From NCBI GenBank assembly GCA_038501195.1, contig JBBPUQ010000004.1, positions 620,001 to 684,000 on the forward strand: a stretch of 64,000 nucleotides of DNA, read 5' to 3'. Below are positions 39,858-52,069 of this stretch, one piece after another. The translations under genes were made by a program, and so were the position numbers. The DNA comes from Nemania diffusa (taxonomy: Eukaryota > Ascomycota > Sordariomycetes > Xylariales > Xylariaceae). Below the pieces are notes generated by a model. It had not been told where the DNA came from. It saw only the letters and a list, made by a program, of their open reading frames with translations, and ran no database searches. How positions within the stretch are numbered: the stretch's first letter is position 1; each line of letters starts with the position of its first letter.

Positions 39858-39927
39858 GCCTTAGTGGTGTAGTGGTAACTTTTTAAGATTTATTTAAAGG
39901 TCCTAGGTTTGATTTCTAGCTAAGGCA
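39858..39927 (+). tRNA. tRNA-like sequence (degenerate tRNA or tRNA-derived RNA)
   Basis: A 7-bp acceptor stem is perfect: GCCTTAG (39858-39864) pairs with CTAAGGC (39920-39926). An A box TGGTGTAGTGG (39865-39875) matches the Pol III consensus. The T arm is CTAGG, loop TTTGATT, TCTAG (four Watson-Crick pairs and one G-T), and the B box GGTTTGATTTC (39906-39916) differs from GGTTCGATTCC by two C-to-T changes. The D-arm layout resembles eukaryotic Gly- or Gln-type tRNAs. The anticodon arm (about 39879-39899) is A+T-rich and does not form a convincing 5-bp stem, so no anticodon is given. At 70 nt it is slightly short. It lies inside the hAT element, 2 nt before a hairpin. Confidence 0.65.
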
Positions 39928-39928
39928 T

Positions 39929-39976
39929 CATAATAGCTTCTTACGAACGCTATAGCGTTTGTAAAAAGCTACTATG
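39929..39976 (+). ncRNA. 48-nt near-perfect hairpin after the tRNA-like sequence
   Basis: A palindrome centred between 39952 and 39953 (CGCTATAGCG at the centre). Of 24 position pairs, 21 are Watson-Crick, one is a G-T (allowed in RNA) and two mismatch (39933/39972 and 39940/39965). It begins 2 nt after the tRNA-like element and is followed at once by T5 (39977-39981), a typical Pol III stop. Alternatively it is a tiny palindromic insertion or a recombination hotspot. The position directly between a Pol III-type promoter and a T-run favours an RNA role. Confidence 0.55.
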
Positions 39977-39981
39977 TTTTT
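39977..39981 (+). terminator. T5 run, candidate Pol III terminator
   Basis: Five T residues immediately after the hairpin. Runs of four or more T stop Pol III. In sequence this A+T-rich such runs are common by chance, so weight comes only from its position. Confidence 0.35.
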
Positions 39982-40835
39982 AAATCTTTTTAAAAATATA
40001 GCTTTTTAACTTTTTTTTAATAAAATAAATAATATAATAAATTATATTTATATTGAATATTATATTATAATTTTAATATTTTTTATATAATTTTTTTTAT
40101 TATTAATTATTTATATATAAAACATTATATATTATTATTATTATATATTATAATTTAAGTTTAAATTTGCTAACTATTAAACTTATATTTAATTAAGTTT
40201 AAAATAAATATATTAAAATTTAAATCTTTTTAAAACAATATAACTTATAAAAAATAAAAAGATTAAATATATAACGAAATAATAATAAAACTAAATTTAT
40301 GTTTAGCTTTATAACAATATAAAGTTTATATTTTTAGCTATAATAATAAAAATATAATTAATTATTATAAATAAAATAAACTTTAAAAATATAACTAAAA
40401 CGTTTTGTTTAATATATTTAATATAATTATTTATTTAAATAATATTAAAGCTAAAAATATAAACTTTATATTATTATAACGTCAAAAATAAGTTTGAATT
40501 TATTATTATTTTTTAAAATTTATTAAAACTATTTTAATAATTTAAATTTTAATTTTAAATATTAAGTTTTAAATATAATTTATAAATAATTATAAATATT
40601 AAAATTTTAAAAACTTAATTTTTAAAACATAAATATAATTATTAATATATTTATATTAAATTATAAATTTTTAAATTTTGTTTAATATTATTTACTTAAA
40701 TAAATTAGTTTATTATTTAAAATAAAAATAAAAGTAAAAAGAATTTATTTACTTGATTTTTTTAAATAAAAATAAAAATAAATTACTATAAATAAAAATA
40801 AAAATAAAAAGTACTAAGTAAAATCACAAGTTTAT
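39982..40835. other. A+T-rich spacer of the hAT element
   Basis: No gene or array seen. Short A4-5 TAAAAATAAA-type runs appear at 40720-40810, next to the microsatellite. Confidence 0.4.
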
Positions 40836-41222
40836 AATATAATAATATAATAATATAATAATATAATAATATAATAATATAATAATATAATAATATAATA
40901 ATATAATAATATAATAATATAATAATATAATAATATAATAATATAATAATATAATAATATAATAATATAATAATATAATAATATAATAATATAATAATAT
41001 AATAATATAATAATATAATAATATAATAATATAATAATATAATAATATAATAATATAATAATATAATAATATAATAATATAATAATATAATAATATAATA
41101 ATATAATAATATAATAATATAATAATATAATAATATAATAATATAATAATATAATAATATAATAATATAATAATATAATATTATAATAATATAATAATAT
41201 AATAATATAATAATATAACAAT
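40836..41222. repeat. 8-bp microsatellite (AATAATAT)n, about 48 copies
   Basis: An almost perfect run of an 8-base unit with one variant unit near 41180. Because 8 is not a multiple of 3, every frame on one strand can stay open: the minus strand gives a 24-bp/8-residue (LLYYYIII) periodic frame of 129 residues, which is an artefact. The homogeneity indicates recent slippage expansion. Confidence 0.97.
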
Positions 41223-41474
41223 ATATTATATTATAAAAATATAAAAATATAAATGTTATAAAAATATTATATTATATTAATTTATTATACTTTATATTTA
41301 TATATATAAATTTAAATCTTTAATGTTTAATTAATTTTTAAATTAATGTAATTATTTAATAAAACAATAATAATATAAACAATATAAATTAATATAATAT
41401 ATATTTAAATATATTTTTATTTTTATTTTTTTTAATTATTTTTATATATATAATAAAATTTATATATAGTTTTT

Positions 41475-41700
41475 ATTTTTGAGTTTTGAGTTTCGACTAA
41501 CTAACTTAAAACTCAATTGAGTTAGTCTGAGTTTGCTAAATGACTAACTTAATTGAGTTTGAGTTTGTTAACTGATTAACTTAATTGAGTTTGAGTTTGC
41601 TAACTGACTAACTTAGTTGAGTTTGAGTTTAGTTAATGACTAATTTAAACTCAAATTTTAGACTCAAACTCAAGTTTGAGTAACTTAAATTACAACTTTG
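41475..41700. repeat. Right terminal and subterminal inverted repeat of the hAT element
   Basis: Ends ...TACAACTTTG, complementary to the left end CAGGGTTGTG with two G-to-A-type differences. It carries four GAGTTTGAGTTT-type clusters separated by TTAACTGATTAACTT-like words, in mirror image to 31090-31310. The TSD copy ACCAGTTA follows at 41701-41708. Confidence 0.88.
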
Positions 41701-41708
41701 ACCAGTTA

Positions 41709-43302
41709 TATTTAATAGTAAAAAATATTTGTATAAAAAATTTACAAGCATTTTTAACATTAATTATTTTTAATATTGCTTTATAAGTTTTTTAACAATA
41801 TAAAAGTTTATTACTAAAACTTAACAAAAACAAAATTTATATATTAACTAATTAAAGCTTTTTTCGTGTTAAATTTTTATAAACAATATTTATTTATATT
41901 TCTATATTTATATTTACTGTTATTTGTTTTTACAGCTTTTTATTATATAGTTTAAAAATAGCTAAAGCTTTAAATAGCTTGTTTATATTAAATACTCAAA
42001 AACTTTTAACTAAAATAAATTAAATATATTATTTTATTTTAATTTGTTTTTTAATTTTTTTTTAATATTAAATTAAACAGTTTTAATATTTTATATTTTT
42101 TTAAAGCGTTTTAGTATTAACAATTAAATTTTATATATTTTCTGATTATTTATTGCTTATATATTGCGATATTTTTTTTAGCAGTTTTTAACTAAATATT
42201 TAAGTTTATTACAATAAAAACAAAAAAATAGTTTATTTGTTTTTATATATTATAACTTGCTGCAGTTTTCGTTTTATTAACAATTTTTTTATTTATATAA
42301 TCGATTTTTAATTTAAATTAACTTGCTAAATTAAATGTTATTAATATAGTTATATTTATTTAATATATTTTTAATATATAATCGTTTAAAAATAAGCTTA
42401 AATAGTTTATTTGTTTATTATATACTTTATTATTTTTTTGTTTTATATAATATTGTTACTATATTGTTTAATAAAATTTATTGTTAAATAAATAACTTTT
42501 TAATATTTTTTTATAGCTTGTATTAATAATTAAATATTAACTTAAAGTTGTTGTTTAATTAACTTTTGTTTTTTAGTTTATATATTAAAACTTGCTATTT
42601 CGAAAAAAAGTTTTTAAAAGTTTTATTTTTGCTTTAACAGATTTTTATAAACTACGTTTAAAAAGTATATTTAAATAGCTCGAAATTTACGTTTTTTTTT
42701 TTAATAAACTTTTAAAAGTTTTTTAAAATAGCTTGTACTTTTAGTTTTAAATATTTTAAAGTTTTACAATACAATTGCTAATTAATCGAAATATTTTATA
42801 ACATTTAGTTTAATATTTAAGTAATTTATATTAAGTCGCTATATTTTAGCTTTTACTAGTTATTTTTTTTAATTGTAGCAATTTAATTTTTTATTTTAGC
42901 TGCAATAGTTTTTTAGTTAAACTTTTTACAATTATAAATTAAATGTTTAATATTATTTTTAGTTGTTAATTAAATAGTTTTTAAACTAAATAACTTAACT
43001 AATTGTATATTTAATTATATGTTCTAGTTTATTAGCTATATTATTTAAAATAGTATTTTTTTAATAAGTAATTATTAAATAATAACTAGTAGTTTTATAA
43101 AAACTTATTTTTACAAAAACGAAATATTTTTAAATCGAAGTGTTAGATCTTGTTAGTTCTTTAAAAATATATCTTTACTAAAAAAGTTTTTTTTTAATTT
43201 ATTGTAGCTAATATCTGATTATACAGCAGTTTGTAACTTAGTTACTTTATTTTTTAGTTTATTAGCTATTGTGTTATAATATTTAATATAAAAATAAAAA
43301 AG
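41709..43302. pseudogene. C1 interior, right part
   Basis: Resumes C1 after the hAT insertion. It is moderately RIP-mutated, keeping scattered GC, CG and GCAG words. If C1 is on the minus strand this is its 5' side (gag/protease side). No frame or domain can be recognised. Confidence 0.5.
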
Positions 43303-43502
43303 TATAAAAGTTACAATATATAGTATAAATGTAGTTGTTTTGCAAAATAATCGCTAATTTTAAAAAGTAGTTATAATAAATTATTTTTATTTAAAAATTA
43401 ATTCTATATATTATATCTTTTTAAATATTAACTAGTTAATACTTGGCTTGTATTTGCTATATATATAGCACAATATAACACAGTAGTAGCTGCTTTTTTA
43501 TA
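43303..43502. repeat. Right LTR of C1
   Basis: 200 bp, TATAAAAGTTACAATATATAG to TGCTTTTTTATA, less mutated than its left partner (keeps TAGTTGTTTTGCAAAATAATCG and CACAGTAGTAGCTGC). Followed by the TSD TTATA (43503-43507). Confidence 0.9.
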
Positions 43503-43507
43503 TTATA

Positions 43508-45857
43508 AAATTAAATAAACTTTTATAAAAAAGCTATTATTATTAAATTAAAATTTTATTAATAAAAAAATTAATATTATTAATTTAATTAAAGTTGCTT
43601 TTAGTATTAACAATTATAATTAGTTTTAAAAGTTTAAATAATTATTTATTTATATAAAAAAAAAGCTTTTTTATTATAAAAATAATAAAATATTTATTTG
43701 TTAAAAAAAGCTTTATAACTAAAAAAAGTTTTATAATTAAAAAAAGCGTTATTTTTAATAAAAGTTTAATTTTATATTTTAACAAAAGCTTTATATTTAA
43801 AAAAATAAATAATTTTTTTAGCGCTAATAAAATAGTTATATTTAGTTTTAGTGATATATATATATAACTAATATTTAAATATAATAATAAAGATAATTTT
43901 ATTATAAAAACTTTTTTAATTAAAAAAAACAAGCTTAATTTATTATTTAAAACTATTATATATAATTAGTAATAATTAAACTAATATTTAAATATTTTAT
44001 ATTAGATTTTATTTATAGCTAGCTAAATTAATTTTATTTTAACTAATAAATATTTGATTATATTTAATAATATATCAAATTTATAAATAATAAAAATAAA
44101 AAAATAAAATGTTTTAATTTTTTCCGCTATAAAAATATTTATAAAATTTTTAATAAGTTTATATTAGCTAACTATATATATTTAAACAATAGTTTTTAGT
44201 TTTTATTTAATTTTAATATATAGCTTAAATTTAAATAGCTAGTAATTTAACATAATATATATTAATATATTAATAATATTTTTAATTTTTAAAAAAAGCT
44301 AAATAAAATATTAAATAAAAAAAGCTTTTTAATATATAGCTAATAAATTTATTTTTTATATAAATTTAATATTGTTAATATTAATAAATTGATTATATTA
44401 ATAGTTACAACTTTTAATTTTAATATTATTTATAAAAAATTTAAAATTATTATTAAAAATTTAGTTAATAATATACATATATTTATAGTAAATATTTTTA
44501 ATTTATATTTAGATTTTATATTATTTATAAATTATAACAGTTATATAAATGTTTTTTTATAGTTAAAAATTAATTTAAAAATATTTTATTTAATTAAATT
44601 ATTGACTTAGTTATTAAATAAATTAAAATTTATATATACAATTATTTTATAATTATAATTAAAAATAATATTATATATTTTAGCTATAATATTAAAAAAA
44701 AAAAAAAAATATAAAATAGTAAAAAAAATATTAAATCAAAATATATAGTTAATAAAGTCGGTTATAGTATAAAAAAAATCAAATATAAAAATATTGTAAC
44801 AATTTGTTTTTTAAAAAATATATTAAAAAAGTGTTTCAAAAAAAGTATTTTAAAAAAAGTAGCAAAAAAACAGCTAAAATTATTAACAAATATTTAAAAA
44901 TAAACAAATAATATAAATAAATAGTTATATTATTTATATAACAAAAACTATTAAAAATAAAAATAAGTTGTTTTTTTTTTATATATTTATTTAATAATAA
45001 CTTAAATATTTATTTTAAATATAGTTTTAATAGTTTTTTAATCAACTTATATTATTTAAAATATTTTAATAATAATTTTATTTTTTGTTTATTTTTTCAT
45101 TTTTAAATTTTTTAAAATTAATAAATATTTATTATTAAACTTAAAAATAAAATCAGCTATATTTTTTATAAACAATATATAAAAGTATTATTTATTAAAT
45201 TAGTTTTTATAACTTTTTTATTTAATTAAATATTTTAAAAAAAGCTTTTTATTAATATATAATAAATACTGCTATAATAAAGCTTCAATTTTATAAAAAA
45301 TAAAATCGTTGTTATTTTTATTTATAAAAATTTATTTAAATAGCTAGTATTATTTATTAAATAGATTTAAATTTTTAAATATTAAAAATAAATATATAAT
45401 TAAAACTATATAATAAATATATTAATATTATAAAAAATTAAATTTATAAATCAATTTATTAATTTTATAAATTATAATAAAAAAGTTTATTTGTTATATA
45501 AATTACTTTTATAATAGTTTATTTAATAAATAATAATTTTTATAAAGTTATAAATAAACTTTATTGTTAATTTTAAATTAAATAAAATTATAGTTATTAT
45601 TATATTATATTTTAATATTAGCTATAACAAAATTAATTATTACTTTTGTATTTTTTTAATATATAAATTAATAAAGTTTAAAATTAGAAAATTTAATAAA
45701 AAGTTCAAATATTAATAAAAAACTTTAAAAATAAAAGTTTAAAACTAATTTGTTTAAATTATAGTTAAAAATTAATAATTTTATATTATTAAAATTATAT
45801 TAAAATACTGTAACAATATCAATTTATAAAATATTATATTATGCTGCAATATAATAA
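43508..45857. repeat. A2 internal segment, second part
   Basis: Matches 10413-12416 in A1, confirming A-family continuity across the C1 insertion. The minus-strand frame at 43642-43932 is K/L/I/F-rich, is not preserved in A1 and is not called. It keeps a few more G/C than A1. Confidence 0.65.
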
Positions 45858-46979
45858 TAAATAATAATTTTAATATTTTAGTTATATTTTTTACTAACGC
45901 TATTTATTTATAAATAATAGCTAATAAATATTTCTAAAACTATTTTTATATATAACTATAAAATCTATTAAAATTTAAATATAAACTTAAAGTTTTAGTT
46001 TAAAATAATTTTTTAAAATATTTTTTAGTTATATAAAAACAATAGTTTAATAAATACTATTGTTTAGTTTTAAGCTATATAAATTATATTATTTAATATT
46101 AATATATATTTTTTAAAAAATTTATATATAACTATTAATAAAATGTTATAAATATTATATTTTTTTATAACTTAAAAAATATTAACTAATAATATATAAA
46201 AAAGTTTAACAATAAAATTTATAGCAACAATATAATATAATATTGCTAATTTATAAATAAGTTTAAATTTTTTTAATTTTTTTTATTTATTTGTTATATA
46301 TTTGAAACATTATAAATAATAGCTAATATAATTAAAAATTTATTTTAATAAATTATAAAAAATAAAGTTTTAAAAGTTATAAAATATATATTTAAAACTG
46401 AAATAATATTATTTATTATAAGCTATTTTAAAAATATTTTTTTAATATATTATTAAAATATAAAACTATTGTTTATTTTATAAATATATAAAATAAAATA
46501 ATTTATATTTATTAAATTTATAAAAAAAAAATATAGCTAGTTTATTTTTAATAGTAAAATTTACTAACAATTAAAGTTGTTGCTATAATTTTATTATTAT
46601 TTTAATAAATTATAAATTATTTAAATATTTTTAAACAAACTTTTGTTACTATTAATTATTAATAAAAATATATATATTAATAGTATATTTAAAATTGTTA
46701 ATAATGTTTTTTAATATATTAGCTTTTAAATTTTATAATATAATATTGTTTAATAAATTTAATAAAATAAAAAGCTAAAATAATATATTAAAAATTAAAT
46801 TAATTTTATTAAAAATATATTAAATATTGAATTAAAATTAAAAAAAGTAAATTAATGCTATAATAAATTTTATATTTAATTTAGTTATATTTATTAATTA
46901 AAAGTTTATTTAATTAATAATATTTTTAATAGTTTTATAATTAATAAACATAATAATAAATATAATATATAACTATATT
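45858..46979. other. Unassigned sequence in A2 with no counterpart in A1
   Basis: About 1.1 kb lying between two stretches that match A1. In A1 the same place is occupied by 12417-20234. No frame, array or terminal repeat seen. It could be original A-family sequence deleted or masked in A1. Confidence 0.4.
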
Positions 46980-49900
46980 TAAATTTAAAATTATTTATAA
47001 CTTTATATTAAATTAGAAATTTTTAGTTTAATAATATTATAATTTAATTTTATTTTAATTAAAACTTTGTTTAAAAATAAAATTAATTATATAAAATTGA
47101 TAAAAATATATTAGTTATTTTAAATGTTATTAAAATAAAAAATTATAATGTTATATTTATATTTATAAAAAATATTAAATTTAATAAAAAAAAGTTATTA
47201 ATAGTTTTAATAAATAAAATAAACTATATTAATAAGCTATATTTATAATAGTTAAAAAGTTAACTTTTTTTATATAGTTAAATCAAAAGTAATTTTAGCA
47301 GTTTATTGTTTTTAAGTAGTTACAGTTTTAAAAATTGTTTTATTTTTATATTTTTTAGTAAATAAATAAATTTTATGTTTTTATAATAAAAAAAATTTTT
47401 GCTAATATTAAAAAATAAATTTATATAAAAAACTAATTAAACTAATATATATTTTTAATATAATTAAAATTATTAACTAAATTAATTTATAAGTTATATT
47501 AATTTAATTTTTAATAATAACTATATTAAAGCTATTAATAGTAAAACTAAACAGTTAAATAAAAAAATAGTTAATAAAAGATTTATTTAATTTAAAATTT
47601 AATTTAATATTTTTAAATATATTTAAAATATCGATAATATATTTAATATATTTATATATTATTTAAAAATAAATAATAATATTATCAATATATATTAATA
47701 AATATTAAATATAAAACAATAGTTTATTATTTATAAACTATTAAATAAATCTTAAGCTATTTTAAAAATCTATTAATATTATTTTAAATATTTTAAACTT
47801 TTATAAAAAAACGATTATTATTTAATTAATATATTTTAATTAAATTAAAAACTAATAAAAAAATTTAAAATAATTTATTATTATAATATAAATATAATTA
47901 TATAATTTAATAATAATAACTTTTTAAATTAATAAAAAATAAACATTAAATATTATAATTTTATTAAAAAATTTTAAATTAATAATAATATATTTTTTAT
48001 AAACTTTATTAATTAATTGTTATATTATATAAACGACATAACTAAAAAATATAAGTAGCTTTATAAAATGAATTTTATTGTTTTTATATATAGCGCTAAA
48101 AATTTTATTAATTAATATTTAGTTTTTAAATTTAAAAGTATATAGTTTTGCAATAGTTACAATTTAATTTTATTAATTTTTAATAAATTTAATTTATATT
48201 ATATTAGTTTTATTTATTTTTATAATATTTTATATATATTAAATTTTATATTATTTAAAAAATATTTAAAAATATTTTATAATTATAAATTTAATTATAT
48301 ATATATATATATTATTGTTGATTTAAATAAATAATATATTTTTAAAATAATATATATTAAAAAATAATATTATATTACTTTTAATTTTATAGTATTTTTA
48401 AATTATATTTTAAATATTTTTAAAAGTTACATTTATATTTTAAAATATAAATAAAGTTTTATTAAATAAATTAAAATATAATATTATTTAAAAAAAATTA
48501 AAAGTATTTATAGTTATAGCTATAGCTATAGTTATAAAGTTAGCTTTATTTTATAATATAAAAATATATTAGTTTTAATTAAAATTTTTAATAGTTTTTA
48601 AATATATTTTTTAATAAATATAAATAAACTAGTTAATATAATTAATAAATAAAATTATTTTAAAACTTATTATAAATAATATTATATTAATAATATTATT
48701 AAAACAAAGTTTAAATATATAATTATATTTAAACTTATTAATATTAAATTTTAATAAATTTATATATAAAGCTATTAATATTATTATAATATAAAAAAAT
48801 ATTATAATATTAATAGTAGTAACAATATATTATTTAATTAAGTTATTTTTTTTAATAAATTATATAAATATAATAATATTTTAATAAAATTTTAATATAA
48901 TAATATAATTAAAAAAGTTAATAATTATAAAGTTTATATTTATAAATTTTATATTAAAAAAAATATTAAGTTTAAAATTATTAATAATTTAAATAGTAAT
49001 TTTAAAAATATTTATTTTATTAAATTTATTAATTTAACTTCAAAGTTAAAAAAAAAATATAATATATTTAATTAAAGTTATAAAACTATTAATACTATAT
49101 ATTATTTATAATAATTTTTTAACTATATTAGCGTTAAAAATATAGTTAAAAAGTTATTTATAAATAATTATAATTATAAAACAACTAATATTAAAATATA
49201 TAGTTATAAATTAAATATTATTATTTATAGTTATATAAACTTATAAATATATATAAAAAGCGAAATAATTAATTTTATTAATAAATTTAATATTAAAATT
49301 AACTAAAATAATATTAAATATATTATTTATAAAAAAAACATTGTTTTTGTTAAATTTAAATTAATTAAATATATTATTAAATATTATATTAATTATATTA
49401 ATAAAACAATAATATATAATATAATATAAAAAAAACATAATATAGTTTTTAAATTAATAATTATAATTATAATATTATAACAATAATAGTTTTAAATTAA
49501 ATATTATAAATATATTTTTAGTTAAAAATATATTATAAAAGTTAAATATATAAAAATTAAACTGTTTTTTTTTTTTATTTAAATATTTAATAAAAATTTT
49601 TTTTTTGCTTTTTTTGTTAATTTTATTAATTATAATATAACTTTAAATAATAAGTTTTTATTTTTTAATATATAAATTATATTTATTAACTAAAATTAAA
49701 ATTTTGTTTTAAATATTAAAATATATATTATTATTTATTTAATAAAGCTTAATTTATTAATAAAACAATTAACAATAAAGTTATTATATATAATAAAATC
49801 ATTTGTTATAATTATAGCTATAATTGTTATTGCTATAAAAGTTAATATAATTATTTTTTTAATTAAATTAATATAAATTATAATTAAAATTGCTACTATT

Positions 49901-51411
49901 ATTAAAAAGTTTACTATAGTTAATATTATAATAATTACTATATTATTAATAAAAGTTATAAAATTTATATTTATATAAATAGCTATAAAAGTTATTAAAT
50001 TATTAGTTATTTTAATTTATATTATTAAAAAACTTTTTTATAAAAAATACTAAATTAGCAAATAATTTTAAAACTAATAATATAAATATATTAATAATAT
50101 AAAAAAATAACTAAAAAGTTAAATAAAAAGTAATAAAAATAAAAGCTAATATTTTATTATAACTAAATAAAATTATATAATATATTTTTTATTTGTTTTT
50201 TAAATATATTAAAAAAATATTAAAAGTAATTTAATTTATAAACTTATTATAAAGTTGCTAAAAATTGAAATATAATTAAGTTTATAAATAATTAATAAAT
50301 TAAACTTTAATAATAAATTTATAATTATAACAATTTTAAATTATTAATATAATTTAAATTTATTTTAATATATTTGTTAAAATTATTTTTTTAATATAAA
50401 AATTATTTAAAGCTATTTTTAAAGCTTTAGTAATATTATATTTATATTTATTTTCGAGTTTATATAATATAAACTTAAAACTAATATTTATAACAACTTT
50501 AATAATTTCGTTTAATATATTTATATATTAGATTTAAATTTTGCTATAAAATAATTATAAAAAGTTATTTTAAAAAATAATCTATTTAGTAAAATTTTAA
50601 ATATATTAATAAATAAAAGTAGTAAAAAGTTATATATTATATTAATAAATATTATTATTAATAATAATATATTTATTTATATTAAATAAAAAAAATAAAT
50701 TTAAATTGAAATATTTAATTAATTAAATTTTCTATATAATAATTAAATTATAAACAAGTTTATTTATTATAACTTTAGCTATAATAAAAATATTATATAT
50801 AAAAGTTTTTATAGATTTTTTTTTTATAATTATTTTAATAGTTAAAAATAATTTTTGTTATATATTGCTATATATTTTTATTGCTAAAATTAGCTATAAT
50901 AAAAGTAAATTTAAAATAAATAATAATATTTAAAATAATTAATATAAAATTAATAAGCTATTTAAATATAACAAAATAAACTAAATTAAACTTAAATAAA
51001 AAAATTAATTTAAAAAATAATATTTTAATTAAAAATTTTTTAAATAAAAAAGTAAAAAAAAACAATTATATTAATTTATTTGTTATAATTTAATAAACTT
51101 TTGTAAATAATTTTTATTTTAATTAAAATAAAAAAAAAATAGTTTTTAATAAAAAAAATTATAAATAATTAAAACAAAAATATATATTTAAGTTTTATTA
51201 ATAGTTTAATTAATTAAATAATTAAAAAAAAATCTTATAATATTATATTTAAAAGATTTTTTTATCGAAAATTTTAAAAAGTAACAAAAATAATAAAGTT
51301 ATAACTTAAAGCTAAAAAAGCAAACAAAAATATTATAATATAATAGTAAAAATAATAGTTTTAAAAGTTATTTAAAATTTAAACTATTAAACTAAATAAA
51401 AATAATAGTTT

Positions 51412-51446
<35 letters not shown>

Positions 51447-51875
51447 TAAATTTAAAAAAAAAAAATAAAAAAAAATATTTATGTTATAAAAAAATAGCTT
51501 AAATATTATTAAACCTAAGTTATAAATATATTTTAAAAAAATAATATTATTTAAATAAATATTTAAAGCTTAAACTATTTATAAATTGTTTTTATAAAAA
51601 ATATTAAAAGTTTAAAAGTATAAAAAATATTATAAAAACAAGCGAACTTTTTATAAAAATAATATATTTAAAAAAAAAAAGTAATAATAAAAAAAATAAA
51701 TAAATAAAAAAATAATATTATTTAATAATACTAGTAAAAATAATTTCGTATTTTTTGTTTATAAAACAATAAATCATTTTTTAATAATATTAATAGTTTA
51801 TTAATAAATTAGCTATTATTGTAAAAAAAAAAAAAAAAATATAAAAAGTTGCTAATAAAATCGCTAGCTATTAAA
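46980..51875. repeat. A2 internal segment, third part
   Basis: 46980-47980 matches 20235-21240 and 47980-51875 matches 57262-61011, giving a continuous 4.9-kb A-family interior that shows the uninterrupted B2 target (around 47975-47985). A strongly conserved A+T block near 50620-50700 also recurs at 59755-59840, perhaps an old pol core. Poly-A runs lie at about 51418-51443 and 51826-51839. No domain can be read with confidence. Confidence 0.7.
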
Positions 51876-52069
51876 TATAATATTAGTTTAAAATAGAATT
51901 TTTTTATTTTTTTATTTTAAGTTTTAATTTAAAAATAGATTTAAATATAAAATATTTTTATTATAAAAGTTCTGTAAAAAAAGTACTATTGTAATATTAT
52001 TTTTATAATAACTTTTTTTTAACAATATTTTTAAAAAGCTTTTTTAAAAAAGTTTTAATAGATTTAACA
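51876..52069. repeat. Right LTR of A2
   Basis: 194 bp, TATAATATTAGTTTAAAATAG to GATTTAACA. It is more mutated than the left LTR although the two were identical on insertion. Confidence 0.87.

Larger units (their letters stand above)
31090..41700 (+). mobile_element. hAT DNA transposon, 10.6 kb, innermost insertion
   Basis: Left end CAGGGTTGTGATTTGAG and right end (complement) CAAAGTTGTAATTTAAG are hAT-type terminal inverted repeats. The flanking 8-bp duplications ACTAGTTA (31082-31089) and ACCAGTTA (41701-41708) differ by one C-to-T; 8-bp TSDs are diagnostic of hAT. Roughly 220 bp at each end are rich in GAGTTT/AAACTC in mirror orientation. The interior carries a degenerate hAT transposase gene (about 35700-38786), four tandem arrays, a tRNA-like sequence with a hairpin, and an 8-bp microsatellite. 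It interrupts C1. At 10.6 kb it is long for a hAT element, the excess being tandem repeats. Confidence 0.92.
25098..43502 (-). mobile_element. LTR retrotransposon C1 nested in A2, probably Copia
   Basis: The 200-bp LTRs at 25098-25297 and 43303-43502 are flanked by a perfect TTATA duplication (25093-25097 and 43503-43507). Without the nested solo LTR and hAT element it is about 7.5 kb, a normal size for a Copia-type element. Surviving interior is 25298-30499, 30736-31081 and 41709-43302. It is moderately RIP-mutated, less than the B elements, with many scattered stops. A minus-strand integrase-like trace lies at about 30285-30352. The + strand frame at 28117-28338 is an AT-rich chance frame inside it. 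Confidence 0.85.
23263..52069. mobile_element. LTR retrotransposon A2 nested in B2
   Basis: Two LTRs of exactly 194 bp (23263-23456 and 51876-52069) bracket an interior of the A family. Flanks are AATAA (23258-23262) and AATTA (52070-52074), matching four of five bases. The undisturbed target is visible in B1 at about 5391-5405. The interior, after removing element C1, is about 10 kb: 23457-25097, 43508-51875. It has no open frame of note and the superfamily is not assigned. The left LTR keeps far more G and C than the right one. Confidence 0.85.

Noticed and set aside
40832..41221. 129-residue minus-strand open frame
   Set aside because: It is the translation of an 8-bp microsatellite; the LLYYYIII periodicity is a by-product of the repeat.
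43642..43932. 96-residue minus-strand frame
   Set aside because: K/L/I/F-rich low-complexity sequence in A2; not kept in the matching A1 segment.
50620..50760. Gypsy reverse transcriptase with a YLDD-like motif in A2
   Set aside because: A conserved A+T block can be read as a possible YxDD region, but the downstream residues do not fit the expected Lys-Cys and FLG spacing in any frame, so the superfamily was left open.
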